Origin: Chitinophaga pinensis
Lineage (GTDB): Bacteria > Bacteroidota > Bacteroidia > SXHM01
NCBI GenBank assembly: GCA_945889235.1
Contig: CAMDBK010000069.1
Location: 1 to 10,920, forward strand
Reading direction: 5' to 3'
DNA length: 10,920 nt
Below the pieces are notes generated by a model that saw nothing but the letters and a program-made list of their open reading frames with translations, ran no database searches and was not told the DNA's origin. Made by a program: the position numbers and the translations under genes. The first letter of the stretch is position 1; each line of letters opens with the position of its first letter. Shown here piece after piece: positions 6,507-10,920 of the stretch.

Positions 6507-7583
6507 GTGAAAACAAAAAAACGAATTCTTGTTTGCCCGCTCGATTGGGGACTGGGCCATGCCACACGCTGTATCCCTGTTATTCACGAATTAATAAGGC
6601 AAAAGGCAGAGGTGGTAATTGCTGCCGATAAACGCCCGTTGGAATTACTAAAACAGGAATTTCCTCAGCTTCAATTTATTGTTTTTTCCGGCTACGATAT
6701 TGCCTATCCTGAAAACGGAAGTATGGCTATGAAAATGTTTTTCTCCATCCCGAAAATCTTAAAAAAGATAAACGATGAAAAGAAATTTTTGCAAGGAATT
6801 GTCCGCAATGAAAAGATTGACGGAGTAATTTCAGATAACCGTTATGGACTTGGAATTACTGATGTTCCAACTGTTCTGATCTTGCACCAACTGATGATAA
6901 AATCACCTTTCGGAGAAAATATATTGCATACAATCACAATGAATTATGTAAAGCAATTCTCTTTCTGCTGGGTTCCCGATTTTCCTGGACAACATAATTT
7001 ATCGGGTGACCTTGCGCATAAATATGCGCTTCCCCCCAATGCTCGTTTTGTAGGACCGCTTTCACGTTTTTCTTCTTTCCCGAAAAATGAAAAAGCAGAA
7101 AAAAAATACGATTTACTCGTTATCATTTCAGGACCTGAACCGCAGCGAACTGTTTTTGAAAAAATGATTTTGCAGCAGGTTTCAATACTTCCACAACGAA
7201 TACTAGTTGTTTTGGGAAAGCCTGAAAATACTGCAAAGCCAGAGGGAATTGGAAATGCTGAAATCGTTTCACATTTAAATTCAGAACAATTGTTCAACGC
7301 TATTTCAGCAAGTGTGTTGGTGCTTACACGCCCCGGTTATTCAACCATTATGGATTTAGCGGTGATGAAGAAGAAAGCAATTTTTGTTCCCACGCCCGGA
7401 CAAACCGAACAGGAGTATTTGGGTAATTTATATCACAAAAAAAAACTCCATCTCTGTGTCAAGCAAAGTGAACTGGATATCAAACAAATAATTAGCGAGT
7501 CGGTTTCTTTCAAAGGCTTCTCTGATTTACAGACAACTAATTATTTGGTAGATAATGTAAAGGAGTTTTTAAAATCTGTTTAG
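6507..7583 (+). CDS. MurG-like glycosyltransferase (GT28 C-terminal domain), acceptor unknown
   Basis: This is probably a GT-B-fold glycosyltransferase that uses a nucleotide-sugar donor. The start is GTG (GTG-AAA-ACA); the nearby ATG at 6488 is out of frame. The N-terminal Rossmann-like domain begins R-I-L-V-C-P-L-D-W-G-L-G-H-A-T-R (6-21). The glycine/histidine loop G-L-G-H-A-T-R corresponds to the MurG-type acceptor-side loop. I-S-D-N-R-Y-G lies at 108-114. The C-terminal domain carries T-R-P-G-Y-S-T-I-M-D-L (274-284) and P-T-P-G-Q-T-E-Q (295-302), the usual donor-binding signature of family 28 C-terminal domains. At 358 residues it is the length of a single-enzyme GT28. It is not true MurG: it lacks the MurG N-terminal GGTGGH loop, and no cell-wall genes flank it. 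It resembles the uncharacterised MJ1255-type group. No transmembrane segment is evident, so it is cytoplasmic or peripheral. The next gene starts 37 bp downstream on the same strand. Confidence 0.8.
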   Translation: MKTKKRILVCPLDWGLGHATRCIPVIHELIRQKAEVVIAADKRPLELLKQEFPQLQFIVFSGYDIAYPENGSMAMKMFFSIPKILKKINDEKKFLQGIVRNEKIDGVISDNRYGLGITDVPTVLILHQLMIKSPFGENILHTITMNYVKQFSFCWVPDFPGQHNLSGDLAHKYALPPNARFVGPLSRFSSFPKNEKAEKKYDLLVIISGPEPQRTVFEKMILQQVSILPQRILVVLGKPENTAKPEGIGNAEIVSHLNSEQLFNAISASVLVLTRPGYSTIMDLAVMKKKAIFVPTPGQTEQEYLGNLYHKKKLHLCVKQSELDIKQIISESVSFKGFSDLQTTNYLVDNVKEFLKSV

Positions 7584-7589
7584 TGATTT

Positions 7590-7597
7590 TATATTTG
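7590..7597 (+). promoter_or_regulatory. Candidate Bacteroidota -7 promoter element (TATATTTG)
   Basis: TATATTTG is a full match to TAnnTTTG in the 37-bp gap before the TMEM175-like gene. Transcription would start near 7602-7604, leaving a leader of about 18 nt that contains AGAGAA just before the ATG at 7621, a plausible weak ribosome site. The -33 region (around 7566-7569) is TTTT rather than TTTG. This suggests the membrane-protein gene can be transcribed independently of the glycosyltransferase. Confidence 0.5.
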
Positions 7598-7620
7598 TCA
7601 ATCAATAATTTTATAGAGAA

Positions 7621-8268
7621 ATGAAAAAAGATGATCAAAGCATAAAGTCCTTTCAGAGTAATCCAAGATTGGAGGCATTCAGTGACGGTGTTTTTGCAAT
7701 TGTAATTACACTGTTGGTGATTGAGCTTTCACTTCCCGAACTGCACAATCATAATTCCAGTGATGATTTATTCCATGCTTTATTTGAAATCAGAAACAAG
7801 TTATTTAGCTATGCATTGTGTTTTATTTTTGTTGGACAGTTGTGGGTGGCGCACACCAATTTTTACCGGCTTATAGTAAAAACAGATATGATATTGTTCT
7901 GGATAAACAATATTTTATTGATGTGTGTTTGCCTATTTCCCTTTGTGGCAGCCATTGTCGGAGATTATCCGAACAATTCAGGTTCAGTGATTGTATTTGG
8001 TGTTTTATATTTTTCTACAGGAATTTCTTTTGGAGTAATGTCAGGCTATTGCCAATACAACGACTATTTTCATCCAAAAGTGAATAAGAAAAAACTGAAA
8101 AAAGGTGGAACAGTAACTACAATGCTGGCTTTAGCTTCTGTAATTCCCTTGTTTGTTGCGCACTATAGTCCTGTAATAGGTTTAATAATTTACTTCCTCC
8201 TTACTGTAGGGTATATCTTTGCACAGACATTTTTCAAAATGGAAGAAATTATGGACAGGGATGATTAA
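7621..8268 (+). CDS. TMEM175 (DUF1211) family integral membrane protein, putative potassium channel subunit
   Basis: Bacterial TMEM175 proteins assemble as tetramers and conduct potassium without the classical selectivity filter. The signature R-x3-F-S-D-G-V-F-A-I-x-I-T-L-L-V is present: Arg16, Phe20, Ser21 and Asp22, running into transmembrane helix 1. Six hydrophobic helices fit the family: about 19-37, 61-80, 91-113, 121-141, 164-182 and 184-204. The helix 2 block L-W-V-A-H-T-N-F (74-81) is also typical, with its conserved W and H. The 215-residue length agrees with bacterial one-repeat members. The loop between helices 4 and 5 is basic (H-P-K-V-N-K-K-K-L-K-K), consistent with an inner-face position. 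The ATG at 7621 has AGAGAA upstream. The gene ends on a TTAA shared with the convergent peptidase-like gene. Ion specificity is inferred from the family only. Confidence 0.88.
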   Translation: MKKDDQSIKSFQSNPRLEAFSDGVFAIVITLLVIELSLPELHNHNSSDDLFHALFEIRNKLFSYALCFIFVGQLWVAHTNFYRLIVKTDMILFWINNILLMCVCLFPFVAAIVGDYPNNSGSVIVFGVLYFSTGISFGVMSGYCQYNDYFHPKVNKKKLKKGGTVTTMLALASVIPLFVAHYSPVIGLIIYFLLTVGYIFAQTFFKMEEIMDRDD

Positions 8269-9548
8269 ACTTTTCCTACCACCAACTCATAAAAATCTTC
8301 CTCGTGCAAATACTTATTTGCTAAAGACTGAATCTCTTCAGGAGTAATGCTCTTCACTGTTTTTATCCAGCGTTGGTAGTATGAATAATCTAAATCGTAT
8401 TTCAATAGACTGATGTATTTTTCTGCCAATGCAAATGGTCCGTCCACATCTTTCAGGAAAACTCCCAGCATATAACTTTTCACTGTGTCTAATTCTTCCT
8501 GAGACACAGGTTCTTCGCGTAGGATTTTCATCTCCGCATAGATTTCTTTCAGTGTTGCTTTGGTTACTTCTACGCCAACTTCACTGCCTATTGACCAAAT
8601 TCCGGTTGTTCCAAGCGCAACAAGGCCTGAGCCAATTCCATAGGTATAGCCCTTGTCTTCACGGATATTAGTCATCAGGCGGGAGCCAAAATAACCGCCA
8701 AAGATTGTATTCAAAACCTGTAGCGGAATATAATCAGGGTGTGTTTTGCTGAAGAGCGGACGAGCCAATTTAATAGCACTTTGCACAACGTTTGGTACTT
8801 CATGCACCTGTTTTTTATCAGAAGAGGGTAAGGGGTTGGGCGTGTTGTTATTAAATGCCGAGATCTTTGCAGGAACACTTTCAAATTCCTTTTTAAAAGT
8901 GTCTATAACTTGAGGAGTAACGCGTCCCGAAATAATAACATCACAATCTAATGTGCGGTAGTGCGCACGATGAAAGTCTAATAACTGTTCGCGTGTAACT
9001 GTATCAAAATCTTCAGGAATAACACGGTATCCGAACGGATGATTTTCTCCGTAAAGCATTCCATAGATAAGCTTTGAAGCTAACGTTGATACTTTCTTCT
9101 CTCCCGAAATCAGTTTTTGTTTGCTGTTTTCACGGTAGGTTTTTAATTCGTTCTCGGGATACGATGCGTTCAGCAATACATCTTTTATTACAGGCAGGGT
9201 TTTATCAAGATGCTTGCTCAGCGTGTAAAGAACTAATGCAGGTGTATCGCGTGAAGAATCGGTTTTCATGTAAGCACCATAGAAATCCAGCTTCTCTGAA
9301 ATTTCTTTTGAAGTGAGTGTGTCGGTTCCTTCTCCTATGGCTTCAATGGTCATGGCGGCAACCAAACGTGCAGGCTGTTTCAGCGCACCTGCCGAAAAAA
9401 GAAATTCTATCTGCAACACATCCTGTGTTCCCGAGTTCAGGATGTGCAGCGGTAATCCGTTTGCAAGCGTAATATGTTCTGCTTCCTGTAATTCAATATC
9501 AGGGAAGGGCTTTACTGCGGGTTCTTTGGTTCTGTCTAAGGTTTCCAT
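8265..9548 (-). CDS. M16B peptidase-family protein, non-catalytic (R/Y-bearing) subunit
   Basis: A 427-residue two-domain M16 fold protein that has lost the zinc site. The H-x-x-E-H position reads A-M-T-I-E (65-69), in the block 'LVAAMTIEAIGEGT' that aligns with the usual 'GLAHFLEHMLFKGT'. It keeps the substrate-binding R/Y pair as Arg296 and Tyr303 in I-R-E-D-K-G-Y-T-Y, following G-G-Y-F-G-S-R-L-M. In two-gene M16B systems such a protein pairs with a zinc-bearing partner to form a heterodimeric clam-shell peptidase. That partner is encoded 86 bp upstream on the same strand. The inter-domain linker near 232-250 is N-, P- and S-rich (N-N-N-T-P-N-P-L-P-S-S-D). There is no signal peptide (it starts M-E-T-L-D-R-T-K-E), so a cytoplasmic site is likely unless it is exported by another route. 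The ATG lacks a clear Shine-Dalgarno. The stop codon shares TTAA with the convergent TMEM175-like gene. Confidence 0.88.
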   Translation of the reverse strand: METLDRTKEPAVKPFPDIELQEAEHITLANGLPLHILNSGTQDVLQIEFLFSAGALKQPARLVAAMTIEAIGEGTDTLTSKEISEKLDFYGAYMKTDSSRDTPALVLYTLSKHLDKTLPVIKDVLLNASYPENELKTYRENSKQKLISGEKKVSTLASKLIYGMLYGENHPFGYRVIPEDFDTVTREQLLDFHRAHYRTLDCDVIISGRVTPQVIDTFKKEFESVPAKISAFNNNTPNPLPSSDKKQVHEVPNVVQSAIKLARPLFSKTHPDYIPLQVLNTIFGGYFGSRLMTNIREDKGYTYGIGSGLVALGTTGIWSIGSEVGVEVTKATLKEIYAEMKILREEPVSQEELDTVKSYMLGVFLKDVDGPFALAEKYISLLKYDLDYSYYQRWIKTVKSITPEEIQSLANKYLHEEDFYELVVGKV

Positions 9549-9564
9549 ATTGAGTTTTATTATT

Positions 9565-9625
9565 CGTCATGCTGAACTTGTTTCAGCATCTTAATTTGAG
9601 ATTCCGAAACAAGTTCGGAATGACG
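9565..9625. repeat. Inverted pair of REP-like hairpins (BIME-like element) between the two M16 genes
   Basis: Two 27-nt arms (9565-9591 and 9599-9625) are reverse complements at 23 of 27 positions, separated by 7 nt. Each arm folds alone into a perfect 8-bp stem with a 5-nt loop: ATGCTGAA-CTTGT-TTCAGCAT at 9569-9589 and ATTCCGAA-ACAAG-TTCGGAAT at 9601-9621. The four differences between arms form two compensated base pairs (G-C versus T-A, and T-A versus C-G), so each stem stays intact. The outer ends CGTCAT/ATGACG are exact. The element lies between co-oriented genes of a probable two-gene unit, where it might tune the ratio of the two subunits by partial termination or mRNA protection. It has no T-run typical of an intrinsic terminator. 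Confidence 0.85.
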
Positions 9626-9634
9626 GGGGTGACT

Positions 9635-10876
9635 TTAGTTTTTCTTCGCGTGATAATAAAGTGTTGAGCAATTTGTATCCACCAGATTTTTTTCAGCAAG
9701 TTCTTTTACCCGTTCCACTTTTACTGCCTGATATTTTTCCGCCTCACGATTTACATCTTCTGCATCGCCTGCCAATTCAAAGATGGCGAGGTTCAGCGCT
9801 TTCCCTTCCACTCCCATTTCAGAAAAAACAAGTGATGCTTCCATGTTGTTTTTTATTTTCTGAAGTTCGTTTTCTTCAGCAACAGTTGAGCGCAGTTTAT
9901 TCACCTCTTCAAGTATTCCGGCTTCCGCATCTTTCATATCAACTCCTTCTGAAACTTTGCCTGCAATTAATAACAATCCCGGGTCATTATCCCCTGAAAT
10001 GTAAGAGTTGATTTCACTGAATAGCTTTTTATTTTTCACCAATTCAACATATAAGCGCGATGATTTTCCGCGTGAAAACAATTCTGAAATAACATCAAAT
10101 GTGTAATAGTCAGGGTTCTTTCTGTCGCACATGTGCCATGCTTTGTAAATAGCATCGTAAGGCACATCAGCAGTGGTTTCCTGTTTGCGCTCTTCGGTTT
10201 GCGTTGGCTCAACGGGAAGCTTGCGTTCTTTCTTTTCGCCTTTCGCAATTGGTCCGAACCATTTTTCTGCCAGCTTCAATACTTCATCTGTTTTCACGTT
10301 TCCTGCAACGGAAAGAATAGCGTTGTTAGGCAGGTAATGTTTTTTGAAAAATGCTTTCACATCATCCATCGTAGCATTTTCAATGTGCGAAATTTCCTTG
10401 CCTATTGTGTTCCATAAATAAGGATGCACTTTGTAGGCAAGCGGTTTCAGTTTCAGCCACACATCACCATACGGCTGATTTAAATAACGCTGACGGAATT
10501 CCTCAATCACCACACTGCGCTGCACTTCCAGACTTTTTTCTGAGAAAGCTAAACTCAACATTCTGTCGCTTTCCAACCAAAAACCTGTTTCCAGGTTTTG
10601 TGCAGGAAGCGTTAAATAATAGTTGGTGATATCATTGCTTGTGAACGCATTGTTCTCACCACCCACATTCTGCAAAGGCTCATCGTAGTTGGGAATATTA
10701 ACCGAACCGCCAAACATCAAATGCTCAAATAAATGTGCAAATCCGGTTTTATCCGGGTCTTCATCGCGTGCACCTACATCATATAAAATATTCATGGCTG
10801 CAATAGGCGTGGAGCGGTCTTCGTGCACAATCACTTTCAGACCATTTGGTAATATATGTTTCTCAAATTGTATCAT
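9635..10876 (-). CDS. M16B zinc peptidase, catalytic (HXXEH-bearing) subunit
   Basis: A 413-residue metallopeptidase of family M16. The inverted zinc motif H-L-F-E-H is at 48-52, in 'GFAHLFEHLMFGGS', with Glu51 the catalytic base. The third zinc ligand is most likely Glu126 in V-V-I-E-E-F-R (122-128), at the usual spacing of about 75 residues. The N-N-A-F-T-S-N-D-I-T-N-Y-Y block (75-87) is also typical. In the C-terminal half the R/Y position aligns to Val280 and Ser287 (S-S-R-L-Y-V-E-L-V-K-N-K-K-L-F-S), so the substrate-clamping pair is missing. The partner encoded just downstream supplies it. The ATG at 10876 is preceded by AGCAAAAGAA and lies about 35 nt after a consensus -7 box. There is no signal peptide. 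It probably degrades peptides or processes small proteins; the natural substrate is unknown. Confidence 0.92.
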   Translation of the reverse strand: MIQFEKHILPNGLKVIVHEDRSTPIAAMNILYDVGARDEDPDKTGFAHLFEHLMFGGSVNIPNYDEPLQNVGGENNAFTSNDITNYYLTLPAQNLETGFWLESDRMLSLAFSEKSLEVQRSVVIEEFRQRYLNQPYGDVWLKLKPLAYKVHPYLWNTIGKEISHIENATMDDVKAFFKKHYLPNNAILSVAGNVKTDEVLKLAEKWFGPIAKGEKKERKLPVEPTQTEERKQETTADVPYDAIYKAWHMCDRKNPDYYTFDVISELFSRGKSSRLYVELVKNKKLFSEINSYISGDNDPGLLLIAGKVSEGVDMKDAEAGILEEVNKLRSTVAEENELQKIKNNMEASLVFSEMGVEGKALNLAIFELAGDAEDVNREAEKYQAVKVERVKELAEKNLVDTNCSTLYYHAKKN

Positions 10877-10910
10877 TTCTTTTGCTGAAGTATTCTTAAA
10901 AAATTCCGGA

Positions 10911-10918
10911 CAAATGTA
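10911..10918 (-). promoter_or_regulatory. Bacteroidota -7 promoter element (TACATTTG) for the M16 gene pair
   Basis: On the minus strand TACATTTG is a full match to TAnnTTTG. Its end is 34 nt before the ATG at 10876, which would give a short leader of about 28-30 nt. The -33 element would lie beyond the window edge and cannot be checked. It is the best promoter match near this gene and suggests that the two M16 genes are transcribed from here. Confidence 0.55.
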
Positions 10919-10920
10919 TA

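Noticed and set aside
6507..7583. MurG itself
   Set aside because: The MurG N-terminal glycine-rich loop (GGTGGH) is absent and no mur or division genes are nearby; only the GT28 donor domain signature is shared.
9565..9625. Intrinsic terminator between the two M16 genes
   Set aside because: The stems are good but no T-run follows on the minus strand after the last hairpin (the sequence continues AATAATAAAACTC). The inverted-pair structure with GTCAT feet fits a REP/BIME-like repeat better. Partial termination is still possible.
1..10920. CRISPR array, insertion sequence, prophage, defence island or tRNA
   Set aside because: I saw no regularly spaced direct repeats, transposase, integrase, nuclease/toxin genes or cloverleaf-like sequence. 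The genes are ordinary chromosomal families and intergenic gaps are at most 128 bp.

Overview
This window looks like a chromosomal segment from a member of the Bacteroidota. Three things point there. A 1104-residue secreted protein ends in a gliding-motility-type (CHU_C, type B) C-terminal domain for the type IX secretion system. Candidate promoters match the Bacteroidota -7 consensus TAnnTTTG. Base composition is fairly AT-rich, with weak Shine-Dalgarno signals. A futalosine-pathway menaquinone gene (mqnE) fits the Cytophagia/Chitinophagia/Sphingobacteriia side of the phylum better than most Flavobacteriia, but this is only an indication.

Layout, left to right. A GNAT acetyltransferase on the + strand is cut by the left window edge (1-532). 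It converges, with an 11-bp overlap, on a minus-strand series of three genes. In transcription order these are an FAD-dependent lactone/alditol oxidase-like protein (6378-5080), the large secreted multi-domain T9SS cargo protein (4998-1684) and mqnE (1679-522), which follows it after only 4 bp. A 128-bp divergent intergenic region at 6379-6506 holds an inverted pair of hairpin repeats. To its right on the + strand lie a MurG-like family 28 glycosyltransferase (6507-7583) and a TMEM175-type six-helix membrane protein (7621-8268). The right end holds two minus-strand M16 peptidase-family genes (10876-9635, then 9548-8265), separated by a second inverted pair of hairpin repeats.

How the genes work together. 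The two M16 proteins look like an obligate pair. The upstream one has the zinc site (HLFEH) but lacks the substrate-binding R/Y pair. The downstream one has lost the zinc site but keeps the R/Y pair. The other genes are mostly housekeeping or single-function genes without an obvious shared pathway, apart from possible co-transcription of mqnE with the secreted protein.

I did not find a clear new defence, mobile or biosynthetic system. The most notable non-coding signals are the two BIME-like repeat elements. In one of them the two arms differ only at positions that are compensated inside each hairpin. No intergenic gap exceeds 128 bp, and I saw no tRNA, rRNA, CRISPR array or insertion sequence.
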